Positions 16,742 to 24,631 of a stretch of DNA of 64,000 bases are shown piece by piece. The stretch covers positions 59,884 through 123,883 of the forward strand of contig NZ_BOPB01000012.1 of assembly GCF_016863535.1 (NCBI RefSeq). The letters are read 5' to 3'. The first letter of the stretch is position 1; every line of letters starts with the position of its first letter. The position numbers and the translations under genes were made by a program. A model generated the notes under the pieces. It did not search any database and was not told where the DNA came from. It worked only from the letters and a program-made list of their open reading frames with translations. This DNA is from Micromonospora lutea (GTDB lineage: Bacteria; Actinomycetota; Actinomycetes; Mycobacteriales; Micromonosporaceae).

Positions 16742-17968
16742 GTGGGTGGCAACGTCTCCGCCGTGATCGGCGTTTTTTCCCTGGTCAGCGTGCTGGCCGG
16801 GGCGCTGTTCGCGGTCGGCCGGCTGCGTGGGCGGCGCGGCATCGCCACTCCCGGACAGCGGGCCACCTACGAGGTGCTGCACACCGCCGGGCTGGCGGCC
16901 GAGCCGCTGCGTGCCGGACTGAACCCGGCCGACGCGGCGAAGGCCGCCCGACACCTCCGCACCCTGGTCGGCGCGGCGGGGTTGGCGTTGACCGACACCG
17001 ACGACCTGGTGGCCCTCGACGGACGCGGCGCACACCACCGGGAGCAGCTGCGCACCGCCGCCCGTCGGGTGATCGCCTCGGAGCGATCCACCGTGCTGGG
17101 CGAAGCGGAGCTGACCTGCAACCGGATCGACTGCCCGGTCCGGGGTGCGGTGGTGGCCCCGCTCGGTGGGGCGTCGGGCCGGATCGCGGGCGCGCTGGTC
17201 GCCGTCACCGACGGCGCACCCGCGCCCGGCCTGGTCCAGGCCACCCTGGAGACCGCCCACTGGGCCGGCAGCCAGGTGGCGCTGGCGGAGCTGGACTCGT
17301 CGCGGGAGCGGTTGGCCCGGGCTGAGGTACGCGCGCTGCGCGCCCAGATCAGCCCCCACTTCATCTACAACGCGTTGACCGCCATCGGCTCCTTTGTCCG
17401 GACCGATCCCGAGCGGGCCCGCGAGCTGATCCTGGAGTTCGCCGAGTTCACCAGGTACTCGTTCCGGGCACACGGCGAATTCACCACGTTGGCCGAGGAG
17501 CTGCGCTCGATCGACCGCTACCTGACCATCGAGCGGGCCAGGTTCGGTGACCGGCTTCAGGTGCGGCTCCAGATCGCCCCCGAGGTGCTGCCGGTGACCC
17601 TGCCGTTCCTGTGCCTGCAACCTCTTGTCGAAAACGCGGTACGCCACGGGTTGTCGCGCAAGCCGGGCACAGGCATCGTGAGCATCGAGGCCCGGGACGC
17701 GGGCGCCGAATGTCACATAACGGTGGAGGACGACGGAGTGGGGATGGATCCGGCCACCCTGACCGCAGGAATAGCAGAACTGGCCGGGTCGACCGGCGAC
17801 CCGGGGGACGATCCGGGCCAGCACGTCGGGCTGTCGAACGTCGACGAGCGCCTGCGGTCGGTCTTCGGCGACGGCTTCGGCCTGGTCGTCGAGACCGGTG
17901 TCGGTCTGGGGACGAAGGTGAGCATGCGGGTGCCGAAGTTTCACCCTGGCGTACGGGCGGGTTCGTGA
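16742..17968 (+). CDS. LytS/YehU-type sensor histidine kinase
   Basis: 408-residue membrane-anchored kinase of the LytS (His_kinase) family. One N-terminal helix (VIGVFSLVSVLAGALFAVG), a GAF-like sensing region to about residue 180, then the phospho-acceptor histidine in SPHFIYNALTAIGS, and an ATPase domain with LVENAVRHG and DDGVGMDP. The multi-helix LytS sensor is absent. It is followed directly by its LytTR regulator (GTGA overlap) and by a DUF485/symporter module; related systems (BtsSR, YpdAB) sense pyruvate and control transporters, so a monocarboxylate signal is plausible. Confidence 0.93.
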   Translation: MGGNVSAVIGVFSLVSVLAGALFAVGRLRGRRGIATPGQRATYEVLHTAGLAAEPLRAGLNPADAAKAARHLRTLVGAAGLALTDTDDLVALDGRGAHHREQLRTAARRVIASERSTVLGEAELTCNRIDCPVRGAVVAPLGGASGRIAGALVAVTDGAPAPGLVQATLETAHWAGSQVALAELDSSRERLARAEVRALRAQISPHFIYNALTAIGSFVRTDPERARELILEFAEFTRYSFRAHGEFTTLAEELRSIDRYLTIERARFGDRLQVRLQIAPEVLPVTLPFLCLQPLVENAVRHGLSRKPGTGIVSIEARDAGAECHITVEDDGVGMDPATLTAGIAELAGSTGDPGDDPGQHVGLSNVDERLRSVFGDGFGLVVETGVGLGTKVSMRVPKFHPGVRAGS

Positions 17969-18744
17969 CCGGCGCCGGCCCGACCCCCGTCGCCGGTTTC
18001 CTGCGGGTGTTGGCGGTCGACGACGAGCCACCGGCGTTGGACGAGTTGGCGTACCACCTGCGGGCCGACCACCGGGTGGCCCGGCTGCACACGGCCGGCG
18101 ACGCCACCGAGGCGTTGCGGGTGCTCCGCGACGACGACGTGGACGTGGTCTTCCTGGACATCCGGATGCCCGGCCTGGACGGCATGGAGTTGGCCCGGGT
18201 GCTGCGGCGCTTCGTCCGACCTCCGGCGATCGTCTTCGTGACCGCCTACGACGACGGTGCGGCGGACGCCTTCGACATGGGTGCCACCGATTACGTACGC
18301 AAGCCGGTACGCGCGGAGCGGTTGGCCGAGGCACTGCGCCGGGTGGTCGGCTCGCGGGTGGTACCCACCCATCCCGCCGCGCTGGCCAGGGCGGAGGAGG
18401 ATCCCACGATCCCGGTCGAGTTGGCCGGCACCACCAAGATGCTGCCCCGGTCGGCGGTGCGGTGGGTCGAGGCGCAGGGTGACTACGCCCGGCTGCACAC
18501 CGCGGACGGGTCGCACCTGGTACGGGTGTCGCTGGCCACGCTCGCCGAACGGTGGGCCGACGCCGGTTTCGTCCGGATCCACCGGTCGTACCTGGTGCAG
18601 CTGCGGCTGATCGCTGAACTTCGCCTGGTGAACTCCGGCTACGTGGTGGTCATCGACAGCACGGAGCTGCCGGTGAGCCGACGACACACCCGGGAGCTCA
18701 AGGACAAGCTGGTCCGGGCCGCCAAGCAGGAGTGGAGCCGCTGA
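17965..18744 (+). CDS. LytTR-family response regulator
   Basis: 259 residues. Receiver domain: DDEPPALDEL, the phosphorylated Asp in VVFLDIRMPGLDG, FVTAYD and the Lys in YVRKPV. The C-terminal LytTR DNA-binding domain contains VRWVEAQGDYARLHT, VRIHRSYLVQ and LPVSRRHTRELK. LytTR proteins bind pairs of short direct repeats; a set of such repeats lies immediately downstream (18753-18804), before the symporter genes. Start GTG overlaps the kinase stop codon. Confidence 0.95.
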   Translation: MTGAGPTPVAGFLRVLAVDDEPPALDELAYHLRADHRVARLHTAGDATEALRVLRDDDVDVVFLDIRMPGLDGMELARVLRRFVRPPAIVFVTAYDDGAADAFDMGATDYVRKPVRAERLAEALRRVVGSRVVPTHPAALARAEEDPTIPVELAGTTKMLPRSAVRWVEAQGDYARLHTADGSHLVRVSLATLAERWADAGFVRIHRSYLVQLRLIAELRLVNSGYVVVIDSTELPVSRRHTRELKDKLVRAAKQEWSR

Positions 18745-18752
18745 TCGCGGCG

Positions 18753-18804
18753 TTGTCCACCGGGTTGTCCACAGGGGTGACCTGTTGTCCACAGGTTGTC
18801 CACA
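18753..18804 (+). promoter_or_regulatory. Cluster of four TTGTCCAC direct repeats (DnaA boxes or LytTR sites)
   Basis: TTGTCCACA occurs at 18765-18773, 18785-18793 and 18796-18804, and TTGTCCACC at 18753-18761, all in one orientation. TTGTCCACA equals the high-GC actinobacterial DnaA box. The place, between a LytTR regulator gene and the promoter of a transporter operon, also fits direct-repeat LytTR operators. Confidence 0.6.
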
Positions 18805-18810
18805 GCCCTC

Positions 18811-18844
18811 TTGACATTCCCGTCGGGCGGACGAGACTGCCGGG
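18811..18844 (+). promoter_or_regulatory. Promoter of the first DUF485/symporter operon
   Basis: Perfect -35 TTGACA (18811-18816), 16-nt spacer, GAGACT (18833-18838) as -10, then 6 nt to ATG 18845. The repeat cluster lies directly upstream, the position of an activator site. Confidence 0.5.
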
Positions 18845-19291
18845 ATGGCCGCCGAGGATGCACCGCCGGCACCCCGCCGACCCGATCCCGCCGAAACCTC
18901 CGACGAGCCGGTCGGATCCGGGCCTCCCGCGCGTACCCGGGTGGTGTTGGCCGAGGTTTCCCGTCGGCCGCACTGGCCCGCCGGCACCCACACCGAACTC
19001 ACCCAGCAGACCCGGGTCGGTGAGGCGCTCATCCGCGGCCTGGTCCGCGCTCAGCTCGCCCTGGCCCTGCAATTGTCGGCGGTGGTGCTGGTCGGTCTGG
19101 GCGGACTGCCCTGGCTGTTCGCCGTCGCGCCCTCGGTCGGCCGGATGACCGTGCTCGGCGTCAACCTGCCGTGGCTGCTGCTCGGGGTGCTCTCCTTCCC
19201 GTTCCTTGTCGCCGTCGGATGGACGTACGTCCGGCTGGCCGAACGCAACGAGCAGGACTTCACCGACCTGGTCCAGCGGCCGGAGCGCTGA
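18845..19291 (+). CDS. DUF485-like small membrane subunit of a symporter
   Basis: 148 residues: a 55-residue Pro/Ala/Asp-rich cytosolic N-terminus, then two membrane helices (AQLALALQLSAVVLVGLGGL region and LPWLLLGVLSFPFLVAVGW) and a short tail VRLAERNEQDFTDLVQ. The two-helix plan and tail match DUF485/YjcH-type partners encoded before acetate/pyruvate symporters, although the N-terminus is longer than usual. The next gene starts 2 bases after its stop, so the pair is co-translated. Confidence 0.8.
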   Translation: MAAEDAPPAPRRPDPAETSDEPVGSGPPARTRVVLAEVSRRPHWPAGTHTELTQQTRVGEALIRGLVRAQLALALQLSAVVLVGLGGLPWLFAVAPSVGRMTVLGVNLPWLLLGVLSFPFLVAVGWTYVRLAERNEQDFTDLVQRPER

Positions 19292-19292
19292 C

Positions 19293-20933
19293 GTGGGCAA
19301 CGACCTCGTCGTACCGGCGATCGTGGCGGTCACGCTGGTCACCGTCGCCATCGGCTTCTACGGGCTGCGGCTGGCTCGCACCACCTCAGATTTCCTGGTC
19401 GCCTCCCGGGTGATCAGCCCCACCTGGAACGCTGCCGCGATCGGTGGCGAGTACCTGTCGGCGGCGAGCTTCCTCGGCGTCGCCGGGTTGATCCTCAAGT
19501 ACGGCGTGGACGTGCTCTGGTATCCGGTCGGGTTCGCCGCCGGCTACCTGGCGCTGCTGCTGTTCGTGGCCGCGCCGCTACGCCGATCCGGTGCGTTCAC
19601 GCTGCCCGACTTCTGCGAGCTGCGGCTCGGCTCCCGCCGGCTACGGACGCTGGCCACCATTTTCGTGATCTTCATCGGCTGGCTCTACCTGCTGCCGCAA
19701 CTCCAGGGTGCCGGCCTGACACTGGCCACGTTGGCCGGCTCGCCGTACCCGGTGGGCGCGCTGGTGGTGGGTGTCGTCGTGACCGCGAACGTGGCGCTGG
19801 GCGGGATGCGGGCGGTCACCTTCGTGCAGGCGTTCCAGTACTGGCTCAAGCTGACCGCTCTCGCCGTACCGGCGATCTTTCTGGCCCTGCAGTGGCAGGC
19901 CGACGGGCGACCGGCGGTCACCCCGCCCGACGGGTCGACATTCCGGACGGCGACCACCGTCGTGGTCGAGCAGCGCGCGGTGCTCACCCTGCCGGACGGC
20001 CAGACCCGGGAGGTACGCCCCGGCGACGAGCTGAGCTTCGCCGAGGGTGAACCGGTGCCGGAGGTCTCGGGAGTCGCCAACGGGGCCACCGACTGGCTGC
20101 TGCCCAACGACGCGGGTTCCGGCGACCGGGGACTGTTCGCCACGTACTCACTGATCCTGGCGACCTTCCTGGGCACCATGGGACTGCCGCACGTCCTGGT
20201 GCGCTTCTACACCAACCCCGACGGGGCTGCCGCCCGCCGCACCACCCTGGTCGTGCTGGCCCTGGTCGGGGTCTTCTACCTGCTACCCACGATCTACGGC
20301 GTGCTGGGTCGGATCTACACCCCGCAACTGCTGGTCACCGGGCAGACCGACGCGGTGGTGGTGCTGTTGCCCGAGGCGGCGCTCGGCGCCGGGACCACCG
20401 GCCGCCTGCTGGCCGCGCTGGTCGCTGCCGGAGCGTTCGCGGCGTTCCTGTCCACCTCGTCCGGGCTGCTCACCAGCGTCGCCGGGGTGATCAGCACCGA
20501 CGTGCTCGGTCGGGGCTCGGTGCGCGGCTTCCGGCTGGCCACGGTGATCGCCGGGGTGGTGCCGGTGGTCCTCGCCCTCAACGTCTCCGGGATGGACGTC
20601 TCGCAGGTGGTGGGGCTGGCGTTCGCGGTCGCCGCATCGAGCTTCTGCCCGCTGCTGGTGCTCGGCATCTGGTGGCGGGGCCTCACCGACGCGGGTGCCG
20701 CCGCCGGGATCCTCGTCGGCGGCGGCGCGGCCGTGACGTCGGTCCTGATCACCGTCCTCGGCCCGGCCCTGACCGGCTGGCCGGCCGCTCTCATCGCCCA
20801 GCCGGCCGCCTGGACGGTGCCGCTGGCCTTCACGGTGATGATCGCGGTCTCCCTGGCCACCCGACGTCGTGCCCCGGCCGACATCGGCCGCACCATGCTC
20901 CGCCTGCACGCCCCCGACGCCCTCCGCTCATAA
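19293..20933 (+). CDS. Sodium:solute symporter family protein (ActP-like)
   Basis: 546-residue SSS transporter with about 13 membrane helices. Family motifs: AIGGEYLSAASFLGVAGL, TFVQAFQYWLKL, GLPHVLVRFYTNPDG and the helix pair FAAFLSTSSGLLTSVAG. Compared with ActP at 24628 it has an extra hydrophilic segment of about 70 residues (VEQRAVLTLPDGQTREVRPG and onward) exposed between helices. Expected substrate is a short-chain carboxylate moved with Na+, inferred from the DUF485 partner and the LytS/LytTR system. Start is GTG at 19293. Confidence 0.92.
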   Translation: MGNDLVVPAIVAVTLVTVAIGFYGLRLARTTSDFLVASRVISPTWNAAAIGGEYLSAASFLGVAGLILKYGVDVLWYPVGFAAGYLALLLFVAAPLRRSGAFTLPDFCELRLGSRRLRTLATIFVIFIGWLYLLPQLQGAGLTLATLAGSPYPVGALVVGVVVTANVALGGMRAVTFVQAFQYWLKLTALAVPAIFLALQWQADGRPAVTPPDGSTFRTATTVVVEQRAVLTLPDGQTREVRPGDELSFAEGEPVPEVSGVANGATDWLLPNDAGSGDRGLFATYSLILATFLGTMGLPHVLVRFYTNPDGAAARRTTLVVLALVGVFYLLPTIYGVLGRIYTPQLLVTGQTDAVVVLLPEAALGAGTTGRLLAALVAAGAFAAFLSTSSGLLTSVAGVISTDVLGRGSVRGFRLATVIAGVVPVVLALNVSGMDVSQVVGLAFAVAASSFCPLLVLGIWWRGLTDAGAAAGILVGGGAAVTSVLITVLGPALTGWPAALIAQPAAWTVPLAFTVMIAVSLATRRRAPADIGRTMLRLHAPDALRS

Positions 20934-21032
20934 GAGCGCCCGGTCGACGAGTGCCGGCTCAGCTCCGGGATCCGACTCTGGGATGAACTGCGGATCCTCC
21001 CTCGGTCGGGCGGCGGGCTGGTCGAGACCGGA

Positions 21033-21045
21033 TACGGTCGGGCGC
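21033..21045 (+). promoter_or_regulatory. -10 box for the ABC exporter operon
   Basis: TACGGT at 21033-21038, 7 nt before ATG 21046, without an RBS. Confidence 0.55.
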
Positions 21046-21810
21046 ATGACTGGTGAGCACCCGGCGCTGGCGCTACGCGGCCTGGCGAAGAGCTTCGACG
21101 GCAAGGTCGCGGTGAACGGCGTAGATCTTGAGGTGCCGGCCGGCTCCTTCTACGGGCTGCTCGGCCCGAACGGCGCCGGCAAGACCACCACCCTGTCGAT
21201 GGCGGTCGGGCTGCTGCGGCCCGACGCCGGCGGCGCGTGGGTGCTCGGCCACGACGTGTGGGCTGACCCGGTCACCGCGAAGCAGTTGCTCGGCGTCATG
21301 CCGGACGGGGTACGCCTCTTCGACCGGCTCAGCGGGGCCGAACTGCTGGCGTACCACGGACTGCTGCGCGGCATGGACCCGGCCGTGGTCGACCAGCGGG
21401 CGGCGGAGCTGCTCGACGTGCTGGCCCTCGCCGACGCCGGCCGGACCCTGGTGGTGGACTACTCCGCCGGCATGAAGAAGAAGATCGGTCTGGCCTGCGC
21501 GCTGCTGCACGGGCCGAGGCTGCTCGTGCTCGACGAACCGTTCGAGGCGGTCGACCCGGTCTCGGCGGCGCTGATCCGGGACATTCTCCAGCGGTACGTT
21601 GCCGGTGGCGGCACGGTGGTCTTCTCCAGCCACGTCATGGAGGTCGTGCAACGGCTCTGCTCACACGTGGCGATCCTCGCCGGGGGCACCATCAAGCAGG
21701 TCGGCACGCTGGAGCAGGTACGCGGCGACCGCTCGCTGGAGGACGTCTTCGTCGAGGTGGTCGGCGGGCGTACCGCCACCGGTGAGGAGTTGGCGTGGCT
21801 GGCCCGGTGA
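21046..21810 (+). CDS. ABC transporter ATP-binding protein
   Basis: 254-residue nucleotide-binding subunit of an ABC-2-type exporter. Walker A GPNGAGKTT, signature YSAGMKKKIGLACALL (a variant of LSGGQ), Walker B LLVLDEPFEAVDP, and the switch histidine in VFSSHVMEVV. Single ATPase domain, full length. The permease start overlaps its stop (GTGA). Substrate unknown. Confidence 0.94.
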   Translation: MTGEHPALALRGLAKSFDGKVAVNGVDLEVPAGSFYGLLGPNGAGKTTTLSMAVGLLRPDAGGAWVLGHDVWADPVTAKQLLGVMPDGVRLFDRLSGAELLAYHGLLRGMDPAVVDQRAAELLDVLALADAGRTLVVDYSAGMKKKIGLACALLHGPRLLVLDEPFEAVDPVSAALIRDILQRYVAGGGTVVFSSHVMEVVQRLCSHVAILAGGTIKQVGTLEQVRGDRSLEDVFVEVVGGRTATGEELAWLAR

Positions 21811-23486
21811 CCACGCCGGCGCGCCAGGCGCGGTCGGTATCGGCGCGCCACTTCGTCCGGCTCAAGCTGCGGGTGATGGGCAACAACTTCCGCGGTCAGG
21901 GCTGGCGGGTGGCGCTGTTCCTGGTCGGCTCGCTGATCGGGCTCTGGTTCGCGGCCGGTGCCTTCTTCGGTTTGGCGTCACCCGGCCTGGTCGGCGACGA
22001 CCGGTACGCCCTGATGATCGCCGCGTTCGCCGGTGGGCTGACGGTGCTCGGTTGGCTGCTGCTGCCCCTGGTCTTCTTCGGCGTCGACGAGACGCTCGAC
22101 CCGGCCCGGTTCGCGCTGCTGCCGCTGTCCCGACGCACCCTGGTGACCGGGCTGTTCGCGGCGGCGCTGGTGAGCGTGCCCACGGTCGCCGTGCTGCTGG
22201 CGCTCTCCGGCCTGGTGGTGACCGCCGCGGTGTTCGGCGGCTGGTCGGCCGCCCTGGTCACCGTCGTCGGGGTGGTCTGCGGGCTGCTCCTCTGCGTCGC
22301 CGGTGCCCGAGCGGTGACCAGCGCATTCGCCTCCATGCTCCGCTCCCGCCGGGTTCGCGACCTGGCCGCCGTGCTGCTCGCCGTGGTCGCCGCGCTGATC
22401 GGGCCGCTGCAGATCGCCGGCGTGGCCGCGATCCAGGACACCAACTGGGACCGGCTCAGCGGCGTGGCGACGGTGATCGGCTGGACCCCCTTCGGTGCCC
22501 CGTGGACGGCGGGTATCGACGTGGCGCAGGGCCGAGTCTGGGCCGCACCCGTGAAGCTGCTGATCACCGTGGTGACGATCGTCGCGCTGCTGGCCTGGTG
22601 GTCGCGCTCGCTGGAGTCGGCGATGGTGGGGGCGGCCACCGCCGGCCCGGCCAAGGCGGGGCCCAGGCTCACCGGCGGTGTGGTGGCTCAGCTCTTCCCC
22701 AGGGCTGCGGGTTGGCTACGCCGCGACCGGTTCGGTGCCCTGGTCGCCCGGGAGGCCCGCTACTGGTGGCGGGACGCGCGACGACGCGCCAACCTGATCA
22801 CCATTGCGGTGGTCGGCCTCTTCGTGCCGGTGATGGTCAACTTCGGTGGGCAGGGCTTCAGTTTCGACAGCGAGCAGGGCTTCAGTGCCGCAGGGAGTTC
22901 GTCGCCGATCCTGGTCAGCGTTTCGATGCTCTTCGTCGGGCTGCTCGCCGCGGTGACCTTGGCCAACCAGTTCGGCTTCGACGGCAGCGCGTACGCGGCA
23001 AACGTGGTGGCCGGCGTGCCCGGCCGGCTGGAGCTGCGTGCCCGGCTCACCGCGTTCTCGCTCTACGTGCTGCCGATGCTGGCCGTGGTCGCCGTGGTCG
23101 TCGCGCTGGTCCTCGGCGAGCCGACGTGGATCGGGTTCATGGCGGGTGCCCTGGTCGCCACCTACGGTGCCGGACTGGCGGTCAACTCGTTCGTCTCGGT
23201 GCTGGGCGCGTACGCGCTGCCGGAGACGAGCAACCCGTTCGCGATGAACAGCGGCGCCGGGGTGGTGAAGGGAATGCTGACCCTGCTGGCCATGGTGGCC
23301 ACCGCAGCGCTCGCCACACCGATGGTGCTCGCCGCGGCACTGCTCGGCGACGCCTGGCTCTGGCTGGGGCTGCCGCTGGGTGTGGCCTACGGAGTCGGCG
23401 CGGCGCTGCTCGGCGCGTACCTGGCCGGCGACGTGCTGGACCGCCGCCAACCCGAACTCCTCGCCCTGGTCACCCCGCGCCGCTGA
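21807..23486 (+). CDS. ABC-2 type transporter permease
   Basis: 559-residue membrane protein with at least twelve helices in two groups, separated by a cytosolic linker near RDRFGALVAREARYWWRDARRR. The arrangement (about six helices, linker, six helices) resembles large actinobacterial ABC-2 permeases that pair with one ATPase gene. GTG 21807 overlaps the ATPase stop; GTG 21795 is four codons earlier. Probably an export function; no substrate clue. Confidence 0.88.
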   Translation: MTTPARQARSVSARHFVRLKLRVMGNNFRGQGWRVALFLVGSLIGLWFAAGAFFGLASPGLVGDDRYALMIAAFAGGLTVLGWLLLPLVFFGVDETLDPARFALLPLSRRTLVTGLFAAALVSVPTVAVLLALSGLVVTAAVFGGWSAALVTVVGVVCGLLLCVAGARAVTSAFASMLRSRRVRDLAAVLLAVVAALIGPLQIAGVAAIQDTNWDRLSGVATVIGWTPFGAPWTAGIDVAQGRVWAAPVKLLITVVTIVALLAWWSRSLESAMVGAATAGPAKAGPRLTGGVVAQLFPRAAGWLRRDRFGALVAREARYWWRDARRRANLITIAVVGLFVPVMVNFGGQGFSFDSEQGFSAAGSSSPILVSVSMLFVGLLAAVTLANQFGFDGSAYAANVVAGVPGRLELRARLTAFSLYVLPMLAVVAVVVALVLGEPTWIGFMAGALVATYGAGLAVNSFVSVLGAYALPETSNPFAMNSGAGVVKGMLTLLAMVATAALATPMVLAAALLGDAWLWLGLPLGVAYGVGAALLGAYLAGDVLDRRQPELLALVTPRR

Positions 23487-23539
23487 CGGACCACCGAAAC
23501 GCCGGGCCGTCGCCTCAAGTCCGGTCCCCGGCGGCCACA

Positions 23540-24070
23540 ATGTTTCACGTGAATCAAGAGCCGGGTGCCCAGATCCACTCCACCGACCCGTTCGCCGCGC
23601 CAGCCGAGCAGCGTTCGCCGGTACGCCGACTACGGGGCCGGCTCGCCGCACCGGTGACCCTCTGGACAGCACCCGGACCGGCCGGCCTGACGGTGTCCTC
23701 GACCCTGGTCGTCGAGGGCGAACCAGGTCGGCTCCTCGGACTGGTCGACGCCGAGTCAGACCTGTGGGCGGCCGCCGAGGAGACCGGCCGCTTCGCCGTG
23801 ACGCCGCTCGGCCCGCCACACCGGCAGCTCGCCGACCGGTTCGCCGGTCTGTTCCCGTCGCCGGGAGGGCTCTTCGCCACCGGCGGATGGCTCGACACGC
23901 CCTACGGGCCGGTCCCGGACGACGCGGCTGGCTGGGCCGGCTGCCGACTGGACGTTGCCCGAGAGTACGGCTGGTCCCTGCTCGTCGAGGCGACCATCGA
24001 GCGGGTGGAACTGGCCGACGAAGCCGAGCCGCTGCTGCACCACCGCGGGCGCTACCGGGAACTGAACTGA
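23540..24070 (+). CDS. Flavin reductase-like (FMN-binding split barrel) protein
   Basis: 176 residues with the flavin-reductase split-barrel pattern: APVTLWTAPGPAGLTVSST, LLGLVDAESDLW, FAVTPLGPPHRQLADRFAG, and the end EPLLHHRGRYREL. Such proteins bind FMN and reduce it for partner monooxygenases or act as stand-alone oxidoreductases; no partner lies nearby. ATG 23540 starts inside a near-perfect parS sequence, so the first residues MFHVNQE are dictated by that site; GTG 23549 is an alternative start. Confidence 0.82.
   Translation: MFHVNQEPGAQIHSTDPFAAPAEQRSPVRRLRGRLAAPVTLWTAPGPAGLTVSSTLVVEGEPGRLLGLVDAESDLWAAAEETGRFAVTPLGPPHRQLADRFAGLFPSPGGLFATGGWLDTPYGPVPDDAAGWAGCRLDVAREYGWSLLVEATIERVELADEAEPLLHHRGRYRELN
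23541..23556. other. parS-like chromosome partition site
   Basis: TGTTTCACGTGAATCA matches the bacterial parS consensus TGTTTCACGTGAAACA at 15 of 16 positions; the mismatch is the A to T at position 14. It overlaps the first codons of the flavin-reductase-like gene. ParB binds such sites, which cluster around the origin in actinobacteria. Confidence 0.75.
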
Positions 24071-24277
24071 TTCACCCGGCACCGACGCCGAGCCGGCCGA
24101 GTCACCCGGGTCGGTCCTCGACTAACCGGTGAACGGTGTGGTCCGGGTCACTGAGCGCGCCGATGCCGCCGTTCGGCGCTCGTCCTGGACCACTACCGGC
24201 TCCGGTCTTCTCTGGCGGAGAACTCGCTCCTTACCGTGCGCGAGATCCCTGACGCCAGTGAAGGTGGTGATCTACAC

Positions 24278-24631
24278 ATGTCCACGGACACGCCCGCCGA
24301 CGCACCGACCGATTCGGTGCCAGAGCGGTACCTCGCGGTCCAACGATCGGACGAGTTCGCCGGGCTGCGACGCACGTTGCGAGGCTTCGTCTTCCCGATG
24401 ACCATCGCGTTCTTCCTGTGGTACGCGCTCTACGTGATTCTCTCCGCGTACGCCCGCGACTTCATGAGTACGCGCCTGTTCAACTCCAACGTCAACGTCG
24501 CGCTGGTCTTCGGCCTGCTCCAGTTCGTCTCCACCTTCCTCATCGCCTGGGTCTACTCCCGGTACGCCGACCGGAAGATCGATCCGGTGGCCGACAAGAT
24601 CCGTGACGAGCTCAGCGGAGGCGACTCATGA
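24278..24631 (+). CDS. DUF485 domain-containing protein (symporter small subunit)
   Basis: 117-residue membrane protein with two helices (FPMTIAFFLWYALYVILSAYA and ALVFGLLQFVSTFLIAWVYS) and the conserved DUF485 pattern of LRRTLRGFVFPMT and YSRYADRKIDPVADKIR. It is the YjcH-type partner of the ActP gene that follows with an ATGA overlap. ATG 24278 has AAGGTGGTGA at 24261-24270. TACCGT at 24232-24237 in the 207-base upstream gap could be the -10; nothing else was recognised there. Confidence 0.92.
   Translation: MSTDTPADAPTDSVPERYLAVQRSDEFAGLRRTLRGFVFPMTIAFFLWYALYVILSAYARDFMSTRLFNSNVNVALVFGLLQFVSTFLIAWVYSRYADRKIDPVADKIRDELSGGDS

Noticed and set aside
18753..18804. CRISPR-like direct repeats
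   Set aside because: Repeats are 9 bases with very short, irregular spacers and no cas genes.
21599..24070. 823-residue frame spanning the ABC permease gene and the flavin-reductase-like gene
   Set aside because: Only its last 176 codons are coding; the rest is an out-of-frame shadow of the permease.
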